From Calliphora vicina (lineage: Eukaryota; Arthropoda; Insecta; Diptera; Calliphoridae), in assembly GCF_958450345.1 (NCBI RefSeq), contig NC_088781.1:124446431-124510430 (forward strand): 64,000 nt of DNA. The letters run 5' to 3'. Positions within the stretch are counted from its first letter, which is position 1. Every line of letters begins with the position of its first letter. Positions 42,756 through 55,162 of the stretch are shown piece by piece. Both the position numbers and the translations under genes were made by a program. The notes beneath the pieces were generated by a model. It ran no database searches. It had not been told where the DNA came from and saw only the letters and a list, made by a program, of their open reading frames with translations.

Positions 42756-43462
42756 AAAACAAGTAAGGAAGTATGGTCGGTCAAGCCCGACCATATAATA
42801 CCCTACACTAAGTAAAAGAGCAAAAACATTTTTCTTTTAAAATTTCAATAATTTATATTTTCGTGAATTTCGGAAGTGGGCCTTATATGAGAGCTATGAT
42901 CAATTATGGACCGATCACCATTAAATTAGGTCGTGTAATTTATGTCTATATGAAAGTTTACTATGTTGAATTTTGTGAGTATACCAACATTTTTAAGCGA
43001 TTTACGCACGTAAAAGTGATTTTCGGAAGCGGGTCTCTATGGGAACTATGACTAATTATGGACCGATCGTAACAAAATTTGGTGACATGAATTTTGTATA
43101 TATAAAACTTATTTGGAGCTCAACTCGTGGAAATAAATTTATAAATTCAACATTTATGACCGATAAAGTCCAATTTCGAGGGGACATTTGTAAGGGGGCT
43201 AGGTTTTCAATAGGTTTGGTCCTTGGGCCAAAAAAATAAGATGTACCAAATTTGATTGCAATATCTTCAAAATTGCGACCTGTACTCTGCGCACAAGGTT
43301 TGCACGGACAGACAGCCAGCCAACCAGACGGACGGACGAACATCGTTTAATTGACTCAGAAAGTGATCGGTATAATTTAAGGTGGGTGACTAATATTTTT
43401 GGGCGTTACAAACATCTGCACAAACGCATTATACCCTCCCCACTATGGTGGCGTAGGGTATA
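42756..43462 (-). mobile_element. Helentron-like repeat, copy E (near full length)
   Basis: Starting at 43462 on the minus strand: TATACCCTACGCCACCATAG, 'aacgcatg..'-type 5' zone, the paired CACTTTCTGAGTC element, the GTCCGTCCGTCTGG block, the 'gatcggtccat' blocks, GTGTAGGGTAT, the perfect hairpin TATGGTCGGGC/…GACCGACCATA and the tail CTTCCTTACTTGTTTT. It is one of the best copies for deriving a consensus. The open frames within it are not genes. Confidence 0.7.
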
Positions 43463-46400
43463 ATTATGTGGTATTAATGCAATATACATCTTGATACATT
43501 TGAGTAATAATCTGTTATGGATCATCATGGACCATCATTATTATTTCCCTTGCTTGCATTCTACTAAATTACCTTGAACCCTAATTCACAAAATATTCAA
43601 ACTAATTATTACTTTAGAAACGTGTTGTTGTTATGCTTTTGCATAAAGTAAACTATGGGAGATCTCTTAACAAACTAATTTTATTTTCCATGCATTTACT
43701 TTAAAATAAGTTTGCTAAAATTGTTGTTTATAAAAAAAAACAAAATGTCACTTGTACTTAAACATGTACAAAAAGCATAAAATAAAATGAAAATACATTT
43801 TTTATAAGATTTTGTTACACAAATGTACAAAAAATCCTTTTTTACATTTCAAAGTGAACGTAGTATTTTAAATGAGTTCATTGAACATGTCAAGAAATAA
43901 CAAATTACAGAAAATGTATAACAATTTCATACATCTGGAAAATGTAATTACATTAAGTAATTTATATATATATTTGTATTTTTTTTGGAAATAAAGAATA
44001 CCTATGCAAAAGAATATTTTACTATATTTGTGGTAATAATTTTGGGTTTTTAAAAATAAACATTGGTAGAACGTTACAAAGTAATAGCTGCAATATGGAT
44101 AAACTATTTTAAGGATGAAATAAAATATAAAGTAGATATATGTACTTATATGTAAAAGAGTAACGTTACTAAGTGATTGACTGATTCAATATAGCCCTGA
44201 AGACAAAAAAGTTAGACTATAGGTTCGCTCTCCCTATGTAGAGCCACTAATACAGATCAAAATAAAATTTGAAATAAATTTTTTGATACATAGTTTATTG
44301 TTAAAAACACTTTACTTTTTTCCTCCTTTCTTTGTATTATTAAAATGACTACTTAAGCATTTCTTATACATTTTTAAAGCAATTTTTGTTTTATTCATAA
44401 AACGTGGGTGCAAAATTATTTAACTTAAATTTGCATAAACTGCTAAGTATAGTTACTTGATTGGCAGTTTTATTTTTTCCATACCTGTTATAGTTTTCCA
44501 TATATTTTCTTCGCTTTATATAATTTAATAAAAATATATTAAAATTTAATGTTATACGTGTATGAAAGTATGTAATTGGCAGTAAAATATTGTGAAAACC
44601 CCTTTAGGTTAAACAGGTGTTTTCCAAAACGTCTTTAACATAAAAGCAAATATATTTAATATGGTAATGACCCTTAGGAAAAAGTGGCTCTCTTTTTATT
44701 AATTGCAGTTAATTGCAGTAAGTTTTAACAAAAATTTAAAAACTTTATTTCTGTCAGTTCCTTTTAAATCAGCATGTGTACAAAACGCATTTTCATTTCC
44801 TTTTATTTTTGATGTTAAAGAACATAATTCTTCAAACACTTAATTGAAATTCAATATTGGCAATGCCTTACTGCTTGATTGCCTAAAGAGAATCAATCAT
44901 GTGTATTTTAGGGTGGCCCAAAAACAAATTGTTAATGCTCCCAACTGAAATAAAAGTTTTATTCATTATAATATACCGTTTCTTAAAGTAGGTAAATTTG
45001 ATCGCGGTGTAAAATGGATTTGAAAATGAATTTCGAAAAATTTAAGGAAATATTTTGATGAATTTATATAAGTTTTGTATTGTATTAGGAAAAACAAATT
45101 GCTTTAAATAATTCAATGTTAAAATTTAAAAATATTAAAATTTTTTAAAAAAAAATACTTCGAATATTTTTGAAATTTTAGGAACATTTTTTATACAGCA
45201 TTGAATGTAGTATTCAGAGGTCTATCCTTAAAACTATCAACTTTGCTAGAAATATGAACAAATCATTAAAACCTAGAAATTTTTTATACTTTCAGCCCAC
45301 CAAATATCTTAGAATTAACTAAGCTTTTATTTTTTTATCCACAACATTTTTTTGTAACGACCCTAATTTACATAAAGGGTCTTTCAGAAGTTTGACAGTT
45401 GAATGTGGCCACTATTGACGCATCTGTCATTTATTCAGTTTTTTTTGCCAGATCACCATGAACGCTTTATTTTAAAACATTTGCACAACAAAAACTTACT
45501 CAAAGTATTGGCAACATATGCACATTGGGGAATTGAAAAAAAGTGGAAATAAATCTGAGAATTCTAAATGGATAAAGAAAACACAATTTCTTAATAAATA
45601 TCCTTTCTATTCCACTAATCAAATTTGTGGATTCAAACTGAAAATTATAAAATCCTGCCATTTTGTAATATATTTTTTTGCACTGCCTTGCCGACTGCTG
45701 CATTACCAAATATCGGAGAACACTACAAGATGAATCTATTTACTAAGAGTTATTTATTTTGAAGCCAGTAATGAGACTAACGGAACACACAAAATACACG
45801 TGTTATATGAAAATTGTGTTTTCTTTTCCAAAATGTATAGAAATTTTAAGAATTAAAAAATTGATAGAAGACTTTTATCAAAAATAAGGGAATAAAAAGT
45901 GGTGGCTGATTTTTTTTTGGAAAATTTTCATTTTTAAAATGCAATAAAAATTTTGTTTATGAATCGTTTTCAACGACATTTTACACTTATATAGAAAATT
46001 TGGATCAAAATACAACAATGAGAATTGTTAGTCACAATCCTACAATTGCAAAAAATAGTATTTTTTAGATTTTTTACTCTGTTGACGGTACCGAGGCTCA
46101 GGCTATTAATTCGCTTTAAATATTAAAAGCATCTACGCGATTAGAGAAAATTTGTCATAAATTTGGAATTTATGTAAAAACTAGGTCTACTTTGGAAGGT
46201 TTCGGACCTCGCAGTAATACAAATTTTGAAACTAATTTTCTTCTGTAGTGCTTCCCGAAATTTTACCTTTCAAAAAAATACGAACACCATTAATTTTGTT
46301 TTTATTTTCTGTATAACTAAACATTAACTTAAAGACTTTTTTCAAAAAAAAATTCGCGAAAAATCTACTTTTCAAAATTTTTTTAATTTAAATGCACATA

Positions 46401-47054
46401 ACATTTGACATAGTATCAATTTTGAAATAATATTATTTCCTAACACTAATAAATTTATTGTTAATTTAATCTAATATGCTTAAAAACAATCGGGAGAAAT
46501 TTGAATCCGCTATTAGCAAAAATCCAGTGAAAATGAACGAATTCACTTAATTGTGAAGAAATTCGAAAGATTTCGATAGATTTTTATGATCGATATCTCA
46601 TTTTATTTATATTACATGTGGCTTTGCGACAATGCAATAAAATTGAAAAAGTTCTGTCATTTTCGATTTTTCATGATTTTTTTTAAAACAAAAAATTGCT
46701 ATTTTCACATCAAAAATATAATTTTTGATTTAATTTGTTATAATAACTCCGATTGAAACGCAATAAACATAGCATAAGAAAAATGTTTTCAAAATTCAAT
46801 CAATCAAAAGAAGAACATTAACTACTCAATTTTATGTATATCAAACAACAAACATTCAATTTTGTGAAAATGAGCGAATTCACTAAATTGTGAATAAATT
46901 CATAAATAATCAATCGATTTTTATGATCGATATTTAATTTTGTTGCTGTTATATGTAGCTTTTAGGAAAAGTAATAAATCTGAACAATTTCTGATGTTTT
47001 CAATTATTCATGAGTTTTTTAAAACAAACAAATTTGCTATTTTCACATAAAAAT
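43463..47054. other. Long non-coding AT-rich stretch
   Basis: No gene recognised. About 45385-45470 ('gtttgacagttgaatg', 'tgtcatttattcag', 'gatcaccatgaacgc') is a diverged member of the fragment also at 12848 and 56626. The 46.2-47.05 kb part has two related 'gaatt(c)acttaattgtgaa(g)aaattc…ttttatgatcgatat' blocks (about 46538 and 46872), a direct duplication with about 334-bp spacing. Confidence 0.5.
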
Positions 47055-47737
47055 GTATACCATACACCACCATAGTCTAATACCCACCTTAAAATATACT
47101 GATAAACTCAGAATCACTTTCTGAGTCGATTAAACGATGTCCGTCCGTCTGGCTGGCTGTCCATATAAACTTTGTGTGCAGAGTACAGGTCGCAGTTTTG
47201 AAGATATTTCGATGAAATTTGATACATATAAATTGAAATTGGCATATTATCGGCTTATTATTTCACCTAGCCCCCATACAAATGTCCTCCCGAAATTGGA
47301 CTTTATCAGTCATAAATTTTTAATTTATATAGGTATCTTCACAAATTTTGCTCTAAATAAGCTTTATATATACAAAATGCATGTCACCAACACTTTTTTA
47401 TGATCGGTCCATTATTAGTCATAGCTCCCATATAAGACCCGCTTCCGAAAATCACTTTAACACAATATCTTTAAAAAAAATATCTTCAACGATCATAAAT
47501 CTCTCAAAAATTTTGGTATAAACATAAAATTAAAATAGCTATGACTATGACTTTCATATATACATAAATAACACGATCTAATTTCATGGCGATCGGTCCA
47601 TAATTAGTAATAGCCACCATCATATCAATCTTCCGAAAATCATTCACGAAAATAATTATTGAAATTTTAAAAGAAAAAAGATTTTGCTCATTTACTTAGT
47701 GTACGGGCTTAACCGACCATACTTTTTTACTTGTTTT
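47055..47737 (+). mobile_element. Helentron-like repeat, copy F
   Basis: The start TATACCATACACCACCATAG is followed directly by 'tctaatacccacctt' (a 5' deletion relative to E), then the paired ACTCAGAATCACTTTCTGAGT block, GTCCGTCCGTCTGG, and the usual middle. The 3' end has lost part of the GTGTAGGGTAT/hairpin ('gtgtacgggcttaaccgaccata') and ends CTTTTTTACTTGTTTTT. Confidence 0.7.
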
Positions 47738-48084
47738 TGCTTGAATTTGTTATTATAACTCCGAAACTGCTGAACCGATTGAAAAGCAATATATAAACGG
47801 ATTAAAGTTTATATAAATCTAAACTTTTCTAAGTTTTTGTTGATTTAAAAATTACCTTCTTTTATAGCGTTGAAGCAGCATTGACTAAATCGTCTTTGAA
47901 GGTCTCTCAGTTTCAATTCGTATGATACCCAATTTCCCTGTTTCTATTTTTGTTCTTATGTAGATAGCCGTAATGCATCAAATTTGTATAGTAGTTAGTC
48001 AAGCCATTTTTTGCTGTTGCTGAGCTACATACTACACAACGCATGGACACTATGTACAAGCGATTTGAGGTCATGGCCATATCA
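47738..48084. other. Non-coding DNA
   Basis: No gene recognised; slightly less AT-rich than its surroundings near 47980-48090. Confidence 0.4.
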
Positions 48085-48092
48085 CGTGGAGG

Positions 48093-49229
48093 CAGTGTTG
48101 CCAATTTAGCCTTTTTTGGGCTAAATTTAGCCCTTTTCAATCTTGTTTAGCCACAAACAAATTAATTTAGCCTTTAGCCTTTTATATTTTCATTTAGCCA
48201 TATATATTTACTCTAATGATCTGAAATTTTTGCTGTTGAAAATTAGTAAAATCAGTTCAAAAAAATTGGCAGGGATATTATGACAAAAATTAAATAAAAA
48301 TGTTAAACCAGTAAACAATTTAATTGTTTGAACCTTCCATACATTAAAAATATGCCATAACTAATATAGAGAAAATGGACGTTAATAAAAATTGTTAATA
48401 AATATGTTAATGTTTTAAGCGCGGGTCTGGGTGTTTATAAAATCATATATGGGGTTAAAGAGAATACTTGCAACTTTATCTGGGCGATGTATTTTTTGAT
48501 CCTTTTGAAGGTTAGGTTCCTCTAAAATTAAAATTTGATGTAAATATAGTACTTTAACAAAAATTGTATAACACATGCCATGTAGTATACCGTTTTCAAA
48601 GACTACAATCCAACCAATTTAGAAAGAAAAATTCAGTTCATTATCGATAATAACTTAGCTATGATCATTTATACATATCTGATAAAATATAAAAAATTAA
48701 CTTTTATCCAAATTTAAATTAAATATTTATGTTTACATATTTTGGCTACCTTAGTTTTGATATGTTTACTAACTAATGGCAAAATTTATGTTTTTGCCAA
48801 TGAAAATCAATTCTGTCCGGCGACGTGTATAATTTTTACAATATTTTTTTTTTGTGCATTACATGAGAGGCATATTTGCCATATTCACTTATCAAAATAT
48901 TCTCCATCGAATTTATCACAAAGGATTACTTTATACATAATTTGTCTTTCATATAAAAAAAATTTCCTAGGAGCATTTTGCAGGCCAGGTGATAAAAACA
49001 TCGGCATATGATATACGTGTGGCCCCATATTACGTTATTTGAAAGTTAAGGATCAACATACATGAATAAATATTCTTATTTTCGCATTTCAACGTGTGTT
49101 ATATTCATACATTTTTGTTTGTCTATTCGGCATAGCCAAATGTAACATTCTAAGTAGTTTTTTGTACCCTTTTTTAGCCTTTTTTCTAAGTATTTAGCCC
49201 TTTTTGTTCACCATGAATTGGCAACACTG
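48093..49229. mobile_element. hAT-type element, related terminal repeats, different core, 1137 bp
   Basis: The ends are CAGTGTTGCCAATT and AATTGGCAACACTG, with the exact 8-bp duplication CGTGGAGG at 48085-48092 and 49230-49237. The first 110 bp carry about six TTTAGCC motifs and the last 80 bp at least two. The core shares no obvious sequence with the 26338/50398 family, although the terminal 11 bases and the subterminal motif are shared. A minus-strand stretch near 48.85-48.95 kb reads 'WQICLSCNAQKKN..KIIH', which might be the remains of a BED-type zinc finger; this is weak. Confidence 0.92.
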
Positions 49230-49237
49230 CGTGGAGG

Positions 49238-50389
49238 TAATGTGAATTGATCCCAAGATCGTGCGATATGACCAAGTTAGACTTTTTCTTTTTAGGATTT
49301 TCTTAAGTCGCAGGTCTATGTGAATAAGCCACAATCCGCAGCGGCGGAAAATTGGAAATCAGCAAAGCTACAGTGAACATTTCGCAATGTTACTTTCCCT
49401 ACATAATGGCAACAATAGGCCTTTCATACGAATAAAATATTTCGATGATATCTCACACACACTTTGTTTAATTTAAATTTAAAGATAGAATGCCCTCAAT
49501 GAGAGACCCTTAATATGAATGTTTGATAAAATTCTGAAGAAAACTCAGTATATAATGCTGGCATAAAACCGAATGGCACAAGCTGGCTCATGCATGCATT
49601 CATATTCTCAATCACATAAGCCCGCATTTAAAGCAGCCAAGTGAAAATTTTTAATGAACTTTAGTTTTATTTTAAAGTTTCATTTCATGACACTATTGTA
49701 AGTACATAAAGTAAAAAAGTACATAAAGTGAGAAAAAAAAACTCCAATAAACTTCAGCAAATGGAGAAAAAATGGAGATTTTATTGCACTGAAATCAGCT
49801 ATTAAAGCTGTTGCAAAATTGCAAACGTTTATGATTAAAATTGAATTGTAAGTCTTGTTTGAGAATATTTAAATTTATAATTGTCTTTATAGTTAAAGTA
49901 AATTTACATAACATTCGATTAAATTCAGAATTACAACTTTGTTCTAATCATTAGGGATGAGTTTGACTAAACAAGGACATTTAGCACATAAATAAACCTC
50001 AAGGTATTTGTTAAATTCTTCACATTATTGTGTGTTCCTAAAACAAAAGAAAATTAAGCTTTGTTAACACATTTCACAAGCCAATTATTTTGTTTTATTA
50101 CTAAAAAGACAAACATATTTCATTGTTAATTTTGGCGATTTCTTCATTTCTGGTTAATAAAGATTTGTGGTTTCTGCAGTTATGATTTTTATATTTTTTT
50201 TCATATATTTTTATTATCCTATAATTTATTTTTAATGAATTATGATCCCTTTAACAAACAGGCGATTATAATACGCAAAGGTTATATCACAAGTCCTCAA
50301 TAAACACCCACTAAACACATACTTAACAAAAGGGAAGTATCTAATGCTACAAACACCCACTATTTGGTTAATAAATATTAACTACTGGA
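49238..50389. other. Non-coding AT-rich DNA
   Basis: No gene or repeat recognised. Confidence 0.5.
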
Positions 50390-50397
50390 CTTATGAT

Positions 50398-51641
50398 CAG
50401 TGTTGCCAGGAGCTGGCGAAAAAAGAACCTATATTGGCTTCAAAAAAAGGCCAGAAAAAGCTAAACCGCTTTAGAAAAAAAGCCAAAAAAAAGCTAAAAT
50501 ATTATAAATTAAGAATTTTGGTTTATATTTATTTTTAAATAAGAAATTAGAAAATATGTTCATAAAATTCATCTGCTTTACTTAAAGGAAGTACTAAAAA
50601 GTTAAATACTAGATTAACCATGTCAGAAAATGGACATTGTTGGTTCTATATTTGTCCATTTGTAGTTTAATATATTCTGCCCCTGAGCCTTAAGCTTCGT
50701 AATTTTATTAGCACTTTAATTTTTCACTATCAATATGACATAATATATTTTTTTTGGTTTTACTACTTTATTATCAACAGAAAAAAATTGATTTTGCGTA
50801 GAGTTTTCATATGGTAATCTTTGTCGCAATTGCTCAATTAGTTTAATTTGTCGTATTATTTTTGTCATAATCTTCACTAATTAAAACGTTCTTTATTTTA
50901 TCTCTCATTCATCAAACTAGTATGGAAAATGTGTCAAAAACATTAAACAATTTTCAATTGGCGACGATAATGGATCAAATTCCTTGAATTTTAAATCAGA
51001 AAACAGCAAATGATTTATTTACTTTTTGTACTTTGTGCAATACTGGTTTTAAAAAAAGATGGTACGCCAAATTATAATCAGTGTATTAATTACTTAAAAG
51101 TTTGGCTTTTTAGAATTGCTGGTTTGACGAAATTAAAACAAAATGGGTTTTAACACGAAGCATAGATCCACAAGACGTTTAACGGCTATTGATCGCCATC
51201 GAGTATCACAAGCCCTCAAGAGTTTGTGGGGCTCTTGTCCATTATATAATGATGAATATAATGTGTAATAACAATTTTGTCTTGACAGAGAATTTGCTAG
51301 ACATTTAAGCTTTCAGATATAAAATACTCTATTTCATTTTGAACCACTTGATATTGGCAATTGTTATTTGTTCTTTTAATACTGCACAATTCTTGAGTAT
51401 GTTGAAAAGCTAAATGAAAATCAGTAATGAATTAATATGAAAATGGTTCACAAATATAAATTTTGCCTTTTTATTTACTCTTTAGTCTCGAAATTTTTAG
51501 CCTTTTTTAATTTCAAAAAAGGCTATTTTGAAATTAAGAAAAGGCTAGAAAAAAGCCACGAAGCTAAAACCAAAATTTCGAGGCTGAAGAGTAAATAAAA
51601 AGGCTAAATTTAGCCTCAAAAAGGCTAAACTGGCAACACTG
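50398..51641 (+). mobile_element. Non-autonomous hAT-type element, copy 3, 1244 bp
   Basis: The ends are CAGTGTTGCCAG and CTGGCAACACTG, with exact 8-bp duplication CTTATGAT at 50390-50397 and 51642-51649. It is the longest of the three copies and retains a 'GCCTTTTTTAATTTC…GAAATTAAG' segment missing in copy 2. Subterminal GGCTAAA/TTTAGCC motifs occur at both ends. No transposase. Close similarity to copies 1 and 2 points to recent amplification by a transposase supplied elsewhere. Confidence 0.95.
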
Positions 51642-51649
51642 CTTATGAT

Positions 51650-51904
51650 ACAAAAGCAACAAGAAAAAAACTAAACAAAAAACCTGACTTATAACATAAA
51701 CAATATAATTTATAATATGAAATACAAGCATGAAGAAAAAAAGTAAATAAAAATTATAGACATTATTTACAACATCAACACAAAAATTTCACTTGTGGAA
51801 AGACCGGGAAAAAAACAACCACAAAAACATAAAACCAAAGAAGACAAGGTCGGCCTAAAAATTACTTACACAACTTATAATCTAGTAAATTGTGTAATTG
51901 CCCA
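51650..51904. other. A-rich spacer
   Basis: Nothing recognised. Confidence 0.4.
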
Positions 51905-52107
51905 CACAGAGAAAACAGATTCGTAGTAGCAACCGAATTTGTTGCCAATCTAATAATCTGGACGACGAATTAAATTTTTGGTTCTTTCAACAGAAAGTCA
52001 GTTGATAAAGAATAATTTCGGTTGAAGCAACTAACCATTTATTACTCCTTCTAAAATCATTCGATTGGCTACAAATTCAGTTGCTACTACGAATCTGTTT
52101 TTCTGTG
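51905..52107. mobile_element. Foldback MITE, about 203 bp
   Basis: Inverted repeats of about 45 bp (left CACAGAGAAAACAGATTCGT…, right …ACGAATCTGTTTTTCTGTG) differ at a few positions and enclose about 110 bp of AT-rich sequence. Target duplication is not clear. No coding sequence. Confidence 0.8.
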
Positions 52108-53150
52108 CAGCAATAATCTGGTAATGTCTTGTAATTACTACTTCATAGTGTTTGCATTACTTAGAAGTAGTTTGGTAATGACTTGCATTTAATCTGATAT
52201 ACATATATTACTTTCTTAATAAATTCATAATAAAATCATTATAAACCTTGAAATGAACACATTTTTGTTAATTCAAATTGATTTAAACAATTTTTTCTTT
52301 ACTCAATTTAATATTTTAATCTCTTACGTTATAAATGAAGAATCGTTTTTAAAAACAATTTGTAAAAGATTAATTACACGGTGCTACGATGGAAAAAAAC
52401 TTTTTTAAGTTGTAAGTATTGTTTTTGTTAAGAATATGTAAAAGAAAAACAAAATTTATCACCTTTTTTGATTTTAGTCGCTTTTCATTGCTTATTTTGA
52501 TATGAAAGTTTATAAAAATGTATACCAACATATATATAGAAAATTTAGTTCTTAACAAAACATGGTTTTAATTATTCAAATCGTATGAAAATTCTAAAAG
52601 TTATTCAACTTTTAATTAACACCATTTTTAGTATTAATAAAAATAAACAAAAAAATTGTAGAAAAAAAAATATTTGTAAAATTTTGAATTTACAAGGTCA
52701 ATTTTTTGGAACTTTTTTGAAAAAAAGTTTAATAACTTTTGCAAATTTTGCAAAAACACTTTGCAAAAACGAATAGGTTTTTGTAGAAAAAAATTAAATT
52801 AACTATTGTTGAATATGAAAAATTACCAAAAAAAATAAAAAATAAAGCGAAACTTTTTATAAAAACTTACGAAATTTTTTTCTATATACATTTTGTGCAT
52901 ACATTTTATGAAATCTTAATTCTATGTCTATCTATAATTGTTTAAAATTTTGAAATCGGTCTAAAAATGTGTGAGTTAGAGGTACTAAAGTACTACGACC
53001 TACTCTAAAACAGTTTTTTAAAAATATCTCAAAATATTGAGGGTGTTTCAAAATCTTTGAAAACGGTTTTAGTATTTCTTCACCTAGGCATATAGCCCCC
53101 ATTAGGTCGGTTTTCAAGTTCCGACATAAAGTGTCATTTTGTAGCAGAGT
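52108..53150. other. Non-coding AT-rich DNA
   Basis: No gene recognised. 'cacctaggcatatagcccccattaggtcgg' near 53080 faintly recalls the Helentron-like middle, but I do not call it. Confidence 0.45.
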
Positions 53151-53228
53151 GTTATTTAAGTCCGTATTTGTAACCGAACGTGATAACGACTTATTTAAGT
53201 CCCTATTTGTAAGTGAATGTGATAAGTA
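53151..53228. repeat. 39-bp tandem duplication
   Basis: Two units start at about 53151 and 53190 with TTATTTAAGTCC(G/C)TATTTGTAA and continue '..gaa(c/t)gtgataa'. They abut the element beginning at 53229. Confidence 0.8.
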
Positions 53229-54215
53229 CAAGGTGGGGCAAAAGTAATCACGCAATGTTCTTTTTCTGTATTTATTTTTTTAATGGAAAACATTGGTTCT
53301 GCTTGTGAAATTTACTTATTTAATACATTACAATTTATTCCATCAAGATGTGAAAATGATATTGGCAAAGTGGCCGCCGCCAGAGTGGCGACCAAACAGG
53401 TTCCTTTTATGGCATATGATGGAAACATCACTCTTACTAGAACTTCGGGCGACAGGTTCTCGCATTCCGGGCGTATATTCTTCTTAAGGGCTTCAAGAGT
53501 CTGATGCTTGTTGATGTAAACCAACGACTTCAAAAACCCCATAAAAAGAAATCTGCGACCCGAAAATGCTTCCTACAGAATAATGGTTGTGGCTCGAGCA
53601 ATGAGCGCCATTGCACCATCCTGTTGTAACCACATATTCTCCACTCCCAATTTATCTAATTGAGAATGAAAAAATTCTGTAAACAGTACACCACGTAGTA
53701 ATGGTCCTTCGTGGGTAATACACGCATTTTTGGTGACCCATAAGTGATTATTTTGTTTATTCACGTAACCGCTAAGAGTGAAATGAGCCTCACCGCTCAC
53801 GATAATATTCGATGAAAAGTCGTCCATCTCTTCGTTGATATTCAGAATGGCTTGAGCGTAGGTAAAACGCGTTTGGCGATCAACAGCTAATAGATGATGC
53901 ACTGTCTGCTCTTTTTAAGGAAAAATCTTCAAATCTTTCACCAATACTGCTTAGAGTACGCCAGATAATATCCAATTGCATGGCTCGAAGTCTGGTCGAT
54001 GTTCCGGGCTTCAAACGCGGCCAAACGAATCACTGTTTTTCCAGTTGGTTTCAGACGAAATTCACGCTGCTTCAACATAACCTACGAATTCTTGCGCAAA
54101 GAAATGGCTCGTCGATTTGAATTCTGCGTTTATTTACTTCAAAAATGTCAAAATCGAATAGACATTTAGCGCCATTTGCAAACGTAACAGTATTTTCCTC
54201 TAATGAATTCGGCAT
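53229..54215 (-). mobile_element. mariner/IS630-type element, one end plus transposase
   Basis: After a TA at 53227-53228 the sequence starts CAAGGTGGGGCAAAAGTAAT and reads into the 3' end of a minus-strand transposase relic. The matching inverted end was not found beyond 54215, so the 5' part of the element is probably truncated or diverged. Confidence 0.6.
53343..54215 (-). pseudogene. mariner/IS630-type transposase relic 3 (best preserved)
   Basis: The minus strand contains, with frame changes, an 'LKIFP(stop)KEQTVHHLLAVDRQ' block (family LxLFPYKVQLxxxLxPxDxxQR) and 'FTYAQAILNINEEMDDF'. The first catalytic block is 'SGEAHFTLSGYVNKQN' (family SDEAHFHLxGYVNKQN; the catalytic Asp is replaced by Gly). 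Next are 'HEGPLLRGVLFTEFF' (shortened; the VTVWCG segment is deleted) and 'MWLQQDGAMALIARATTI' (FQQDGATxHTA with the second Asp). The LTPLDFFLWG block is lost and the end is 'IRPECENLSPEVLVRVM' then 'GGGHFANIIF' with TGA at 53343. It is clearly inactive. The start at 54215 is only the first plausible ATG. Confidence 0.75.
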
Positions 54216-54836
54216 TGTAAATTAATTTTTTTTTCTTCATATTTTATTTATTATATCTTCACAAAATAATGTGAACTATCAATAATTTGTTCAAATCTTA
54301 AATCTAAATATTAATTTTTATTTACGTCCCACCACAGTTGGGCGAAAAATTATGTTTAATTTATAAATAAAATAATGATTTAAAATGCCAATGCTTAAGT
54401 AGTGAAGAGTAAATACCCAGCAGTTCTAGTAGAATGTTCCGAACTAATGATTTTACATATCATTTAAAGTGAAAAAAAGTTACATAACTAGCTACGTGAC
54501 TAGTTATTTTGGCACGTGCATGTCCTTTGCAGGGGGTCAATTGAGACTTTTGGATTACAATGAGAATGTCTGATAGCTGGCCCAAAGTGTTCAAAGCATT
54601 CAATTCACATACCGGTTACACAGAGTGAGTTATCTTTCTAGCTACCTAACTGGTTACTTGATCATCTTCATAACTAGTTATTTTAACATATAAGGGTGCT
54701 AATTGACCTCAAATAGTCAGTTAAAAATACATCTCATAAACAGTCAAATAATCGATTGCTTGTAAGCAAACCTTCCTCCGACAACTCTACAGTAGTTTAC
54801 TATTTTCTAAAGTACAGAACAAATGAACGTTTAAAA
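54216..54836. other. Non-coding DNA with diverged repeats
   Basis: No gene recognised. 'ctagcta.gt.actagttatttt' occurs near 54490 and, expanded, near 54637-54685, suggesting an old duplication. Confidence 0.45.
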
Positions 54837-55054
54837 TGACTACACTCTAGGTTACTTAGATACTCTAAAATGACAATTCGCTAGCGTACATGAGATATCA
54901 GTATACTTAATCAAGAATTATATCAATACAATTTGTAAAAAACCATTTTGTAAGGATTATTCACAAAAGGTTTCAAGTGACTACACTCTAGATTACTTAG
55001 AGACACTTTAGTGACAATTGTCTACAAGCTATATTACATGAGATGTATAGAGTA
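54837..55054. repeat. 141-bp imperfect tandem duplication
   Basis: TGACTACACTCTAG(G/A)TTACTTAGA begins at 54837 and 54978. Each is followed by 'acaatt', a short variable part and 'acatgagat(a/g)t'. Confidence 0.7.
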
Positions 55055-55162
55055 ACCAATAGACTTCTATCTGTATTACAAAGAGTACATAGGTGTCAAA
55101 TTACCCAAAATGTATAAATTGGAATCAGCCATGTGAGCAGACAAATGAAAACTGTGGAAAGT

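Noticed and set aside
43056..43343. 95-codon minus ORF and similar frames at 10615, 25971 and 47137 as a protein family
   Set aside because: The recurring 'GCPCKPCAQSTGRNFED' peptide comes from the conserved non-coding GTCCGTCTGG…CAGAGTACAGG block of the Helentron-like repeat; frames end at random and lack conserved length.
52932..53255. 107-codon minus ORF
   Set aside because: It is formed mainly by the 39-bp tandem duplication and flanking AT-rich DNA; no domain.
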